Source: a virus. From it: DNA of 33,925 nt. The stretch is from IMG/VR virus record IMGVR_UViG_3300021962_008753, positions 1 through 33,925 of that record; one strand, given 5' to 3'. The notes under the pieces are model-generated. The model was not told the DNA's origin, searched no databases, and was given only the letters and a program-made list of their open reading frames with translations. Of this stretch, positions 13,822 to 22,688 are shown one piece after another; the first letter of the stretch is position 1; every line of letters starts with the position of its first letter. The translations under genes were made by a program, and so were the position numbers.

Positions 13822-14664
13822 TTATTTCTTTTTTAATGCGAATTGTGCTGCTTTAAATGCTTTTGTATCTTTTTCGTATCCCAATGCTGTTTTTAATTTA
13901 ATCATTTTACCCGTATCTGGGTTTTTGATTTTCTTTTCTAAATCGGTTTTTGGAAGTAGAGATTTTAAACTCATATCGTTTCCTTTCATATCAGCATGTT
14001 TAATTGGTTCTCTTTTTATTTGCTTAGATGCTTTACCATCTTGCTTAGGAGCCGCTGGAATATCGTGTTGAACGTGTCTTACTTTTAATGATACGTTTGG
14101 ATATTTTTTAGAAAGAGCTTTTACAGCCGCAACATTTTTATGGGAATCATCTATAAAAAATACATCTTTCACCCCACTTTTAATCTTATCCTCAATCCAA
14201 TCAGCTTTTTTTTGTGGGTCTGAATCTGCTAATGCGACCACAAATAAATTATTTAATCCTATATCTTTTAAATAATCTTTGATTGGTTTATATGCGGCTC
14301 TAGCGGTTAATATAACAATTTCCGAACCCCCCACTCTTACGATGTTTTTAAGTAATCTCGTAACACCTTTGATTTCTTGCGGTTGTTTTACTTTTTCAAA
14401 ATCAGAAAAATCAAATTGGTCACCTGCTTTTGGCTCATACACCGCATATTCTCCAGGTGTTAATGTAGATGTTTTACCATCTTTATGTGTAATGTATATG
14501 TTAGATTTTGTTTTAACTAATGTATCATCAAAATCGAATATTCTCAATTTCTTTTCACCGGCTTCATTTAATGTGTTAAATGCGAAAGCGTTTAAGTTTG
14601 AATATACTTTTCCAAACTCAACTTTCATACCATTCCACATTCCCGATGTAAAGTTATTAACCAT
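13822..14664 (-). CDS. HAD-superfamily phosphatase
   Basis: 280 residues. HAD motif I DFDDT with nucleophile Asp44 and Asp46 (44-48); motif II in IVILTARAA; motif IV in VFFIDDSHKN. The cap region (about 55-90) is small. The C-terminal ~70 residues are basic with MSLKSLLPKTDLEKK and DTGKMIKLKTALGYEKD, not part of the HAD core. The fold resembles the phosphatase half of phage polynucleotide kinases and small sugar-phosphate phosphatases; no kinase domain is fused. Overlaps the upstream gene by 8 nt. Substrate unknown; a heptose-bisphosphate or nucleotide role is open. Confidence 0.85.
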   Translation of the reverse strand: MVNNFTSGMWNGMKVEFGKVYSNLNAFAFNTLNEAGEKKLRIFDFDDTLVKTKSNIYITHKDGKTSTLTPGEYAVYEPKAGDQFDFSDFEKVKQPQEIKGVTRLLKNIVRVGGSEIVILTARAAYKPIKDYLKDIGLNNLFVVALADSDPQKKADWIEDKIKSGVKDVFFIDDSHKNVAAVKALSKKYPNVSLKVRHVQHDIPAAPKQDGKASKQIKREPIKHADMKGNDMSLKSLLPKTDLEKKIKNPDTGKMIKLKTALGYEKDTKAFKAAQFALKKK

Positions 14665-14974
14665 GCAATGTTTGCCTCTTTGTTTTTGGTAATGCTTTTT
14701 CTAACTTATCATTTTCTTTGGTAAGAAATTCTACTTTAACAGTTAGTGCAGCTACTTCTTTTGTAAGAGCCAATACCATATTACGAAGCTCATCTTTCTC
14801 TTTAGCTGATGATTCTAACAATGCTTCCAATTTTGCTATGCGGTCTTTACAATCGTGTTTAATGAATTCATCATCTCTATCCTTGGCTATGGCTCTCTTC
14901 TCATAGTACCTCCAAGCTCCTGTTCCACCTAATACGGTTATTGCCGTAATTAATACCGAATAAATGTTTTCCAT
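14657..14974 (-). CDS. Small membrane-anchored coiled-coil protein
   Basis: 105 residues. One N-terminal transmembrane segment (about 4-22, IYSVLITAITVLGGTGAW) and then a long heptad-rich helix (IAKLEALLESSAKEKDEL, VAALTVKVEFLTKEN) ending in a basic tail. The plan fits holin/spanin-like or phage membrane accessory proteins. Not near the endolysin here. Function not recognised. Confidence 0.7.
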   Translation of the reverse strand: MENIYSVLITAITVLGGTGAWRYYEKRAIAKDRDDEFIKHDCKDRIAKLEALLESSAKEKDELRNMVLALTKEVAALTVKVEFLTKENDKLEKALPKTKRQTLHG

Positions 14975-14980
14975 TAATTG

Positions 14981-15388
14981 TTAAATTTTAAAAGGTTCTC
15001 TCTTACCATCATCCCCATCCATCGCATCGTGTACTGAATTTAGATTTTCTAATGCAATTGTAAGTTGGGAATACATCCAAGAATCTAATTCTTGTCCATC
15101 TTTCATTCTCGTTTCAATCATATTGGCATAATCGGCAATTCTTTCCAAATTACCCATTGCCATTTCTTTTAATCCTGCTAACGTTTCTTCAGGTGAAGAG
15201 TTATCATCGCCTTCGTTCATTTTGTGCTTTAGCAATTCAGTCATTTTATTGAATACTTGCTCTCCACCATTTTCGCCTAAACGATATGCCCCACCTAACT
15301 TCTCATAAATTTGTACTTTATGTTTCATTGGCAATTTTTTTTCTGCCAATTTTTTCCAAATTTTAGGATGTGTTACTTCGAATTTCAT
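14981..15388 (-). CDS. Hypothetical helical protein, 135 aa
   Basis: Soluble, mostly helical: HPKIWKKLAEKKLPMKHKVQIYEKLGGAYRLGENGGEQVFNKMTELLKHKM in outline, then a Ser/Pro/Glu turn (EGDDNSSPEETLAGLKEM) and NLERIADYANMIETRMKDGQELDSW. Motif-free as far as I can see. ATG overlaps the SGNH protein's stop by 4 nt. Family not recognised. Confidence 0.65.
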   Translation of the reverse strand: MKFEVTHPKIWKKLAEKKLPMKHKVQIYEKLGGAYRLGENGGEQVFNKMTELLKHKMNEGDDNSSPEETLAGLKEMAMGNLERIADYANMIETRMKDGQELDSWMYSQLTIALENLNSVHDAMDGDDGKREPFKI

Positions 15389-16056
15389 ATTAAATCTTTT
15401 TGTATATACCCATATAAATATTGAAAAAATTCAGAATGTCCAAATTTTGAGAAGTGTCTATCACTATTTTTTTGCCACCATTCGGTTTTCTTATCTATAT
15501 ATGGTTTGAACCATGCATCTTCGCCATTTGGATTGGGTATAAAATGCTCTCTATATTGGGTTTTCATCACATCAAACGCATGTATTCCTTGCACAGAATC
15601 TAAACACCAGAAATGAAAATTGATATTGGATTGCTTCATTATTTTAAATAAAAACAAATATTGCTCTAATAACTGCTGAAGATATCTTTTATACCCATCC
15701 TCATCTTGCAATCGCTTTGTATAGAAATCTATTTCATAATCAAATATACCTTTATCCAATAACTGCTCTCTCGTATTATGCAATATATCAACTCCACCAT
15801 TTTTATAGAAATCATATGTTCTATTAAAAAACGTTAATCCAATTATTACAGTATGTGCATCATTTGGATTAAAATTTCTATAAATCATTTGGAGTAACCC
15901 TTGATTGGATATACCTGCGTGCCCTTGGTCAACCATTTCTAATTCCAATTTATCTCTTAAAAGATATGGCCAAGAAAATTCTTTTTCAACATGCGAGCCA
16001 TCTGTTGAATAGTTTGTGGAAAACGAATCTCCGTAAATATATAACTTATTATTCAT
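15385..16056 (-). CDS. SGNH-hydrolase-like protein
   Basis: 223 residues. Block I YGDSFS with Ser11; block II near HAGISNQG (Gly48/Asn51); C-terminal DxH-type block DRHFSKFGH with Asp199 and His201. This is the Ser/Gly/Asn/His layout of the SGNH (GDSL) esterase and acyltransferase superfamily. In a glycan operon such proteins usually add or remove O-acetyl groups on sugars. Overlaps the oxygenase gene by 8 nt. One of three SGNH-like proteins in the window. Confidence 0.8.
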   Translation of the reverse strand: MNNKLYIYGDSFSTNYSTDGSHVEKEFSWPYLLRDKLELEMVDQGHAGISNQGLLQMIYRNFNPNDAHTVIIGLTFFNRTYDFYKNGGVDILHNTREQLLDKGIFDYEIDFYTKRLQDEDGYKRYLQQLLEQYLFLFKIMKQSNINFHFWCLDSVQGIHAFDVMKTQYREHFIPNPNGEDAWFKPYIDKKTEWWQKNSDRHFSKFGHSEFFQYLYGYIQKDLI

Positions 16057-16762
16057 CTTTTAAACTTATAAATGAAAGTACACAATATCTATTTTGTTCA
16101 CCAACCACTTCGGTAACTTGATGCTCTATATCAAATGAACTTAAATCTAAGATAGCTACATTACCAATTTTAGGTAAAACCTTTTCATTGCCATTTAATA
16201 TTAATATTCCGCCATTTTCTTCATCATATTCCTCATTCAAATATATTAAAATTACACACAATCTACCATCAACTTTACCATCTTTATGGTTTTGTAAAAA
16301 GCATTTATTGCTATACATAGTGAATTGAGAATTGAATTTCAATTGCTTAGATTCTTCTACATCGTATAAGTATCTAGCCATTTTATCAAAATATGGTTTA
16401 TAGTAGTTCTCAACTCCCATAATACTATCACCAGCGTTCCAATGCCAAATTTGAAAAATATCTTCCTTCAAATGTGTATTTCGGATATAATCCTTTATAC
16501 GTTCACCTTCTTGAAATGATTTGGCTTTATACATTTTAGAGTTACCATTCTCATCATACATATCCGATATAATCATATCAGTAAGTAATTCCCTATTGGT
16601 TACATCAAGTCTAACACCAGACATTAATCTTTTATATTTGGAATCATCTTTTCCAACTATATGTTTTCTGAACTTTTCTTCATAACTTTCATCGAATTCT
16701 GAAATATGAAAATGGCAATATCCTTTAGTTCTTAACGTATCCTTTATTTCTTCTTTAGTCAT
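16049..16762 (-). CDS. 2-oxoglutarate/Fe(II)-dependent oxygenase (copy 1)
   Basis: 237 residues. Double-stranded beta-helix with Fe-binding H159-x-D161 (QNHKDGK) and H214 (DIEHQVTEV), and Arg225 (GEQNRYCVLSF) for the 2OG carboxylate. NGGILILNG between them fits the prolyl-4-hydroxylase-like group. Hydroxylates a protein side chain, lipid or sugar; substrate unknown. Paralogous to the upstream gene, sharing the N-terminal layout (KEEIKDTLRTKGYCHFHI against PIEAKEHLHTKGYCSFNI). Overlaps both neighbours by 8 nt. Confidence 0.88.
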   Translation of the reverse strand: MTKEEIKDTLRTKGYCHFHISEFDESYEEKFRKHIVGKDDSKYKRLMSGVRLDVTNRELLTDMIISDMYDENGNSKMYKAKSFQEGERIKDYIRNTHLKEDIFQIWHWNAGDSIMGVENYYKPYFDKMARYLYDVEESKQLKFNSQFTMYSNKCFLQNHKDGKVDGRLCVILIYLNEEYDEENGGILILNGNEKVLPKIGNVAILDLSSFDIEHQVTEVVGEQNRYCVLSFISLKDE

Positions 16763-17447
16763 TTTTTACTAAATTTTTTTTATCAAATGGAAAACAAATA
16801 ATTGTATATCTTTCTGCACCATTTAGAACTTCTTCCACTTGATGGTAGATATCGAAGTTTTGTAAATCTATTATAGCAACATTTCCAAATTCAGGAACAA
16901 CTTTATAATCTATATTATCATCTCCTCTCAAAATCAAACTACCACCATCTTCAACTTTCCAATCCTTATTCAGATATACTAATATCGATGCGTAATTTTT
17001 AACAGGACTCTTTCCATCAATGTGGTCATTTAAAAAACAACCATCATTATATAGCGATATACTAATATCCAAATTTAAATCAACACTATCATCTATATCA
17101 TAGAAATATTTAGTTAATTCAGTATATAATTTTCTTAAAGATTCATTACCTTCCTTTGGGTGTCCGTATAACCATATTTGAACAATATCTTCTTTCTTTA
17201 ATAATGAAAGTTTCTCATTTTTTACTTCATCAGCTTTTTCGAACGATTTAAAATTGGTGTTTATGCCGACTTCTCCGCATGTAGTTGAAAAATCTCCCCT
17301 AAGAAAAATCATATTTTCTCTTTGAGATTCATTGATATCACATTTATATTGATTTACGATATCAAATAATTCCGAACTTAAATCGGCTATATTAAAACTA
17401 CAATACCCCTTTGTGTGCAAATGTTCTTTAGCTTCTATTGGTGTCAT
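16755..17447 (-). CDS. 2-oxoglutarate/Fe(II)-dependent oxygenase (copy 2)
   Basis: 230 residues. Fe ligands H142-x-D144 (NDHIDGKS) and H202 (DIYHQVEEV), 2OG-binding Arg213 (GAERYTIICF). Same N-terminal plan as the downstream copy, so the pair arose by duplication and has diverged considerably. All catalytic residues are kept in both, arguing for two active enzymes rather than one decaying copy. Overlaps the glycosyltransferase-like gene by 4 nt. Confidence 0.88.
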   Translation of the reverse strand: MTPIEAKEHLHTKGYCSFNIADLSSELFDIVNQYKCDINESQRENMIFLRGDFSTTCGEVGINTNFKSFEKADEVKNEKLSLLKKEDIVQIWLYGHPKEGNESLRKLYTELTKYFYDIDDSVDLNLDISISLYNDGCFLNDHIDGKSPVKNYASILVYLNKDWKVEDGGSLILRGDDNIDYKVVPEFGNVAIIDLQNFDIYHQVEEVLNGAERYTIICFPFDKKNLVKND

Positions 17448-18343
17448 TTTAAATTGTTTATTTCGGTTGAAAATGATAAATTCGCTTGATTTCTAAACTC
17501 ATCTTTTCTATCAATTCTTTTTATTAATTTATCATAATGAGTTCTATCTCTATAAATATAATTTTCACAAACAATATAATTTTTTAATTTAAATTGATAC
17601 ATCTGCTCACCATTCTGATTTAACTTTTCAGCTGCCCACATTATAAATGTATCATCGGGCCCATAGTGACCCATTGATTCCGGTAATGGTGCTCTATCTA
17701 ATAATGGCTTTGATAAACAATTAAACCACCCACCACCAAATTTCATTCGTGGTTGTCCTGGTACATTATTAAATAACGTTTCTAAAGTTACATCACCAAT
17801 TTCACCACTATCTTTAAATGGATTATTTATCTTACAATATCCAACCTCTTTATTAAGAAAGTTTTCATTAACCAAACAATCCCAGGTTGAATCCCATATT
17901 CTAACACATTCTGGGCTGATTACATATTTTTGTAAATCATCCGTTTCTTTTATTCTATCTATACTAGCTTCTATATAATATAAGATTCTATCATCGAAAC
18001 ATATATCCGTATCTAACCAAATAAAATGAGTTGCATCTGTACATTCATTATGTGCAATTCTTCTTAGAGATGTACAACCCATAATATCTTCTCTAATATG
18101 AAAATCCGTTTTACTTGCCCAATCTGTCAATGGTCTTAATTTATTAAATCTATCAATGAAATATTGTTTATCCAATTTAGATTCATTCCAATTTACTAAA
18201 TAATCATCAACTGAAAGTGCTAAGTAAAATTCGTAATTTTTACCATCGATGTATTTTGATGCTTTGTTTAAATCGCCCAATATTCTTTCCAAATCATCTA
18301 TTTCATTTGGCATTATAAAGGTTGTAATAACTATTTTTTTCAT
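17444..18343 (-). CDS. Glycosyltransferase-like protein (GT-A fold)
   Basis: 299 residues. The first strand (MKKIVITTFIMPNE) and a metal-binding DxD in THFIWLDTDICFDD (111-113) fit a GT-A enzyme. VISPECVRIWDSTWDCLV and the GGGWFNCLS segment then GHYGPDDTFIMW resemble the acceptor half of GT2-type transferases. Transfers an unknown sugar. Overlaps its neighbours by 4 nt each. First of nine glycosyltransferase-type genes going upstream. Confidence 0.75.
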   Translation of the reverse strand: MKKIVITTFIMPNEIDDLERILGDLNKASKYIDGKNYEFYLALSVDDYLVNWNESKLDKQYFIDRFNKLRPLTDWASKTDFHIREDIMGCTSLRRIAHNECTDATHFIWLDTDICFDDRILYYIEASIDRIKETDDLQKYVISPECVRIWDSTWDCLVNENFLNKEVGYCKINNPFKDSGEIGDVTLETLFNNVPGQPRMKFGGGWFNCLSKPLLDRAPLPESMGHYGPDDTFIMWAAEKLNQNGEQMYQFKLKNYIVCENYIYRDRTHYDKLIKRIDRKDEFRNQANLSFSTEINNLK

Positions 18344-19095
18344 TTGTATTTGTTTATAACTAAATTATTTAATTCTTCGTTCCTATCATATTGATGTACT
18401 AAAACATATGGATTATCTCCATTCATAATTATATCATCTTTTATTTTTAAATCTTTTGTAGTAGTTCCAACTTGCAATGCAAAATCGGAATTTATATCTA
18501 TCTTATCTTTAACCAATTCATTTGATATAATAAAGTTAAATGAACTCTGGTCTGTAAAATGTCTTGTATCACCCGATTGAGATACTAACCAATTTAACAT
18601 TAGTAAATCTTTTACAGATTTATGTTTCCCTGCAATCACACCAACATTACCAATAGTATTGGGTTTAATCCAATCCCAAAACATAGGCCCGTATCCTTCA
18701 TGTATATTTTTATGGCCCCAAGGTTCGTTTTCATATGTAACACATTCGGATGCACAAATGATTTTAGTTTTAAGATTTTGGTTTAACCACTCCGATGGAT
18801 TAGTTTGCCATACAATATCTCTAACATCTGTTGTGATTATATGATTCCATTCTCTATCATCGTTTTGTAAAAACCACCACATATCTACCAATCGTTTCAT
18901 ATGAGGATGTCCTTGTAATTCAGTACCATAGCATTCCCAACCAAATGAAGAAAGATATTCAATCGTTTCGGTTGGTATGTTATAACATATCATCACTTTA
19001 TCACCATCGAATCCACAACTGTTTAGGGATTCAACATATATTTTAATCTTTTCTGGCAAATAATTTGCTATTGCCGATATAACTAAATCTTTCAT
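18340..19095 (-). CDS. Glycosyltransferase-like protein
   Basis: 251 residues from the ATG at 19095 (MKDLVISAIAN), which makes the usual ATGA overlap with the upstream stop; a TTG seven codons earlier is rejected. N-terminal Rossmann-like strands (VMICYN), an acidic motif HIITTDVRDIVWQ, then NVGVIAGKHKSVKDLL and TDQSSFNFI, the typical late part of nucleotide-diphospho-sugar transferases. Ends PYVLVHQYDRNEEL. Sugar and acceptor unknown. Confidence 0.7.
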   Translation of the reverse strand: MKDLVISAIANYLPEKIKIYVESLNSCGFDGDKVMICYNIPTETIEYLSSFGWECYGTELQGHPHMKRLVDMWWFLQNDDREWNHIITTDVRDIVWQTNPSEWLNQNLKTKIICASECVTYENEPWGHKNIHEGYGPMFWDWIKPNTIGNVGVIAGKHKSVKDLLMLNWLVSQSGDTRHFTDQSSFNFIISNELVKDKIDINSDFALQVGTTTKDLKIKDDIIMNGDNPYVLVHQYDRNEELNNLVINKYK

Positions 19096-19835
19096 CGTTT
19101 TCCGTATTTTTGCCAATCATTGTGCATAAATAAACCCTCACCATGTGCAACTGAATAGTTTTGCTGTGCCCACCATTTACTGATGTTTCCTTCCAATCCA
19201 ATTCCTTCGCCCGCAAATGGTTCAACTGTATTCAAATAAAATTGCTTTTTATACATACACGGATTATTCGTCCAATTGCCATAGCGAGATGATGTTAAAA
19301 AATATTCTCCAAACTGCCCTATATATTCGGGAAATTCTTTTTTAGGGTCACACCAATGTAATGAATCTAAAAGATGTGGAGATGTACACCCAATCTCATC
19401 ATCATAGTAAGTAAGTTCGTTACCTCTATGTCTAAATGAAAAATGCGGATAACCTGGGTTCACTCTATGCCTATATCTTACAACATCAACACTACCATCT
19501 AATAATTCTAAACCCGATTCCAATCTTTGATACGTGGTTTCTCTATTTTCTATTAGATTCCAATCATGCTCTAATACTAATATATTTTCGGTTTGTGCAT
19601 TTTCAGTTAATCTAATAAATGCTTGCCCAATACCAATGTTGGTAGTTTCGCCAATAAAATCCAATCCGAAGTGTTTAGCTATTTCATAATCTTGCATACT
19701 GAACTCCTGAAATAATATAGTAACATCATTTACAATATCAAATAATCCATTGTTATGATATGTAGTCAAAGTATCAACTAATACTTGTCCACTATTCCAA
19801 GCCAATATTCCAACACTAATTGGTAATTTTTGCAT
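19092..19835 (-). CDS. Glycosyltransferase family 2-like protein
   Basis: 247 residues. Starts with LPISVGILAWNSGQVLVDTL, the GT2-type first strand and helix. NILVLEHDWNLI carries an acidic metal-site candidate (EHD). A long central segment is rich in aromatic and His residues (YRHRVNPGYPHFSFRHRG); the end GEGIGLEGNISKWW, then GLFMHNDWQKYGKR fits an acceptor-binding region. Overlaps both neighbours (20 nt and 4 nt). Confidence 0.75.
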   Translation of the reverse strand: MQKLPISVGILAWNSGQVLVDTLTTYHNNGLFDIVNDVTILFQEFSMQDYEIAKHFGLDFIGETTNIGIGQAFIRLTENAQTENILVLEHDWNLIENRETTYQRLESGLELLDGSVDVVRYRHRVNPGYPHFSFRHRGNELTYYDDEIGCTSPHLLDSLHWCDPKKEFPEYIGQFGEYFLTSSRYGNWTNNPCMYKKQFYLNTVEPFAGEGIGLEGNISKWWAQQNYSVAHGEGLFMHNDWQKYGKR

Positions 19836-20460
19836 TTCTTAAATAATTTATAAAGTTATTGTAATCTTCTTTCTTTCTTTCATCCCAAATAGGTTCATCG
19901 GATGTTGTGCTCATTTCAGTATCAACTCTAAAATTTCGTAATACTGCTTTTGGTGCTGGATTTACATCTTTTATTATATTATCTCCATACCATATTTTTA
20001 TATCATCTGGAATATCAATCCAATCTTTTTTATTCAACATAATAAAACAACCCCATCCCCAATCATTTACACCTGGTTGCCAAACTTCTAATATAGGGTC
20101 ACCTTCTATGTTTAAGGATTTATAATTACCCTCACCCATACCAATAATACCAAACTGATTTAATACATCTTCAGTTATTAGTTCAAATATGTTTGGATTA
20201 AAGTTTATATCATCGTTTAGTAATGCAATGTGATTGTTTTTAGCATTATGTATTCCCCAATTCCAAGCCGGATTTACATAAATGTTTTTACCAAATGAAA
20301 CATGTCTAACCTTTTCCACCTTTCCATCTAATATATCTGTCAATTGATTATTTATTACAATAATCTCATCTACATATTCACACTCATTTAAATCTGAAAG
20401 TAGTTTCTTTGTTCTGTCCGATTTCCAAAGTGTTGGAATTACTATTGAGAATTTTTCCAT
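19816..20460 (-). CDS. Glycosyltransferase family 2-like protein
   Basis: 214 residues. FSIVIPTLWKSDRTKKLL is a classic GT2 start; IALLNDDINFNPNIFEL carries the metal-binding acidic pair; GWGCFIMLNKKDW resembles the beta-strand after the DxD. Compact, single domain. Overlaps the upstream gene by 19 nt. Confidence 0.85.
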   Translation of the reverse strand: MEKFSIVIPTLWKSDRTKKLLSDLNECEYVDEIIVINNQLTDILDGKVEKVRHVSFGKNIYVNPAWNWGIHNAKNNHIALLNDDINFNPNIFELITEDVLNQFGIIGMGEGNYKSLNIEGDPILEVWQPGVNDWGWGCFIMLNKKDWIDIPDDIKIWYGDNIIKDVNPAPKAVLRNFRVDTEMSTTSDEPIWDERKKEDYNNFINYLRNAKITN

Positions 20461-21305
20461 TTTTCTATTAATTTATCTACTATCTGAATTTGTGTGTAGT
20501 TGTGTAATACTTTCATCATACCATTATGTGCTATTCTTTCTCTCTCCTCTTCGTTTTCATTGTAGTAGTTCATCTTTTCTATACAATCAAACATCTCATC
20601 GTAATATACAATATCTTCCCCATCCACAAACATTTCAGAAAGACCTGTTTCTTCCGGCAATCTATCAGTTAGAACCATCTTACCACAAGCCATACCTTCG
20701 AATATTCTACGAGTGATTTCTTTCCATCTACTATTTTGAATAACCATTATACCACTATTCAAAAATTCGGTATGCTCTTTTGGTCCTAAACCATTTCTAT
20801 TTCCAACTGCTCCCTCTGCCCAATGAGTTAAATAATCTAAAAAAGCTGAGTTTCCAATTCCTCTACTCGTAACAGCAACATGCTTTGGTTCTAAATTCAT
20901 AGGAAATTGAACTTTAGTATCTGCAAAATGGTTTACCCAATCTGCGTTTATTCCTCTATTTTTATATTCTTCGGCACATCGCTTATCAGGCGTTATCGTA
21001 TAATGAAATCTATCTGCTTTGGGCGAATTTCTTTCAAAGTTTTGTGGGTCATCTCCACTTTCTTGTATCCAAAATGCGGGTACTAAATTCTTATTTAGAT
21101 ATTGTGAATCAAATCTACCCCAATCCATAAACAATACGATATCAGTTTGTGGGTTGGAATCTACCCAATTCTTTAAGTCGGTATCATTTGTTTTAATTAT
21201 TTGAGTTTCCCAACCTCTCTCTTTAAATTCATTTACTAAAGCCATTGGTGTTGACCAAACTTCACCATCTTTGTAATCGTATATAAATGTTATTCTATTT
21301 TGCAT
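20442..21305 (-). CDS. Glycosyltransferase, GT-B (CgeB/Glyco_trans_1_2-like)
   Basis: 287 residues. N-terminal Rossmann half (RITFIYDYKDGEVWSTPM, DIVLFMDWGRFDS, VPAFWIQESGDDPQNF); C-terminal donor half RWKEITRRIFEGMACGKMVLTDRLPEETGLSEMF then VDGEDIVYYD, the EGMACG/LTD pattern of Glyco_trans_1_2 proteins that modify peptides or glycans. Distinct fold from the GT2-type neighbours. Overlaps neighbours by 11-19 nt. Confidence 0.88.
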   Translation of the reverse strand: MQNRITFIYDYKDGEVWSTPMALVNEFKERGWETQIIKTNDTDLKNWVDSNPQTDIVLFMDWGRFDSQYLNKNLVPAFWIQESGDDPQNFERNSPKADRFHYTITPDKRCAEEYKNRGINADWVNHFADTKVQFPMNLEPKHVAVTSRGIGNSAFLDYLTHWAEGAVGNRNGLGPKEHTEFLNSGIMVIQNSRWKEITRRIFEGMACGKMVLTDRLPEETGLSEMFVDGEDIVYYDEMFDCIEKMNYYNENEEERERIAHNGMMKVLHNYTQIQIVDKLIEKWKNSQ

Positions 21306-21927
21306 ATTCTTCTCTCTTAAAATTTATAGAGTAGTTATCTATATTATTCACATTATATGGTGAATATGGTTTCCAATTTTTACCAGATTGAATGAATTTT
21401 ATTTCTGCATTAAATCTGTTTTTCTTAATATTTTTCAAATCCATACTTTTAGCATATTGACCGGTTGTCCACCAAAAATTGCCTGAATAAAAGTATCCAT
21501 AGTAAAGTATTCCATATGTATTAAAATCGCTTCTTTCAAATAATTTAAATACATCATTTACTTTTTCTATATTAAAATAATTCATAACTCGTCTCCAAGT
21601 TATGATATTCTGATATTTTGAATCATTTTGTTTGGATGCACCTTTCGTATGAAGATACAAAATATAATCGGAATCTCCAAATTTTTCTTTATCAGTTTCT
21701 AATAAATCTAATGTGACAAATTCGTTACCTTTAGCTCTAATATCTCTTACTAAATTTTTATCCAATTTATTCAATACATTTGAAATGGATTTATTTTCAT
21801 CGGCAATTGATATTCCTATATTCAATTTATATGGAAAATCAAAGTGCGATTTAATCAAATTTAGTTGCTCATCGATTATAGTTTCTACACCATCTATCGC
21901 ATATATGTGATAATATATGTGAACCAT
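21295..21927 (-). CDS. Glycosyltransferase-like protein
   Basis: 210 residues. MVHIYYHIYAIDGVETIIDEQL, DYILYLHTKGAS and GYFYSGNFWWTTGQY fit a family of short polysaccharide-synthesis proteins in which the LHTKG and SGNFWW segments recur. No clear DxD. Likely acts on the same glycan as its neighbours. Catalytic role less certain than the GT2 and GT-B genes. Confidence 0.7.
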   Translation of the reverse strand: MVHIYYHIYAIDGVETIIDEQLNLIKSHFDFPYKLNIGISIADENKSISNVLNKLDKNLVRDIRAKGNEFVTLDLLETDKEKFGDSDYILYLHTKGASKQNDSKYQNIITWRRVMNYFNIEKVNDVFKLFERSDFNTYGILYYGYFYSGNFWWTTGQYAKSMDLKNIKKNRFNAEIKFIQSGKNWKPYSPYNVNNIDNYSINFKREEYAK

Positions 21928-22553
21928 TATAACGTATCGTAGTAGTTATTTTGCTTTTCTTGTCTTTCTATTGTTTTTGGATGTTTAATGCAATAGATTT
22001 CTTCCAATGGGAAATTCGTATAGTTTTCAAATCCACCAATTCTTTCGTGTACCTTACCACTCCATCCTATTTGTTCTGGTTTATTTTTATAAATACGAGT
22101 CTGAACATCTGGAAAGTTTACCCACCCCTTTTCATTCACATTCCAACCCCACTTTTGAATATGAGCGTGAGTCAATCCTTCTACTGTATTTATACGAGGT
22201 ACTAAGATAAGGTCTTTATCCATATTTGCTTCCAATAATGCTTCAATATTCACAATCAAATCAGGTGTTAAGTACTCATCCGCATCTAATTGAAATATCC
22301 ACTCTCCTTTACATTGTGAGTTCAATAGATTTTTCCATTGTGCAAAATCATTATCAAATTCGGATTCTATAAGTGTAATGTGGTCTGCATTTGCTTGTAA
22401 TTCCAAATACTCCACCAATTCCGTAGGAGCTTTTGGCGTATCTAATAAAACTACTATTTCAGAATTTTCTTCTTTATAATTTAATAACTGATTAACCAAA
22501 CGAATGGTTTCTTCGACTTCATTACAAGCCGTTATTGCATAACTTAATTTCAT
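21927..22553 (-). CDS. Glycosyltransferase family 2 protein
   Basis: 208 residues. LSYAITACNEVEETIRLVNQLL at the N-terminus, then WIFQLDADEYLTPDLIVNI with the metal-binding DAD and KVHERIGGF near the end, the layout of GT2 enzymes of the WaaE/SunS-like type that build lipopolysaccharide core or glycopeptides. Stop and start share one base with the upstream and downstream genes. Confidence 0.9.
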   Translation of the reverse strand: MKLSYAITACNEVEETIRLVNQLLNYKEENSEIVVLLDTPKAPTELVEYLELQANADHITLIESEFDNDFAQWKNLLNSQCKGEWIFQLDADEYLTPDLIVNIEALLEANMDKDLILVPRINTVEGLTHAHIQKWGWNVNEKGWVNFPDVQTRIYKNKPEQIGWSGKVHERIGGFENYTNFPLEEIYCIKHPKTIERQEKQNNYYDTL

Positions 22554-22565
22554 TTATATATTCTT

Positions 22566-22688
22566 TTAATTGGTATTTACTTTATTTAATTCATCTTTAA
22601 CCTTATCCCATGCGGCTGGAGTTAAATTCCAATGATGGGAAGCTTCTACAAATCCTTTCAACCAAATAACAAATTCTTTGGGTGTCAT
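22566..22688 (-). CDS. 40-residue protein
   Basis: ATG at 22688, TAA at 22566-22568, translated by hand. Reads MTPKEFVIWLKGFVEASHHW and ends DELNKVNTN, a compact amphipathic helical protein. Its ATG overlaps the TGA of the SGNH gene (ATGA). I recognise similar short WLKGFVEA proteins as recurring in phages, without known function; the conserved tryptophans suggest a protein-binding mini-domain. Confidence 0.8.
   Translation of the reverse strand: MTPKEFVIWLKGFVEASHHWNLTPAAWDKVKDELNKVNTN

Noticed and set aside
15741-15748. Additional TATATTTG inside the SGNH gene (and at 28640-28647 inside the gp62-like gene)
   Set aside because: No TTG-type element 20 nt upstream and no start codon close downstream; explained by coding sequence.
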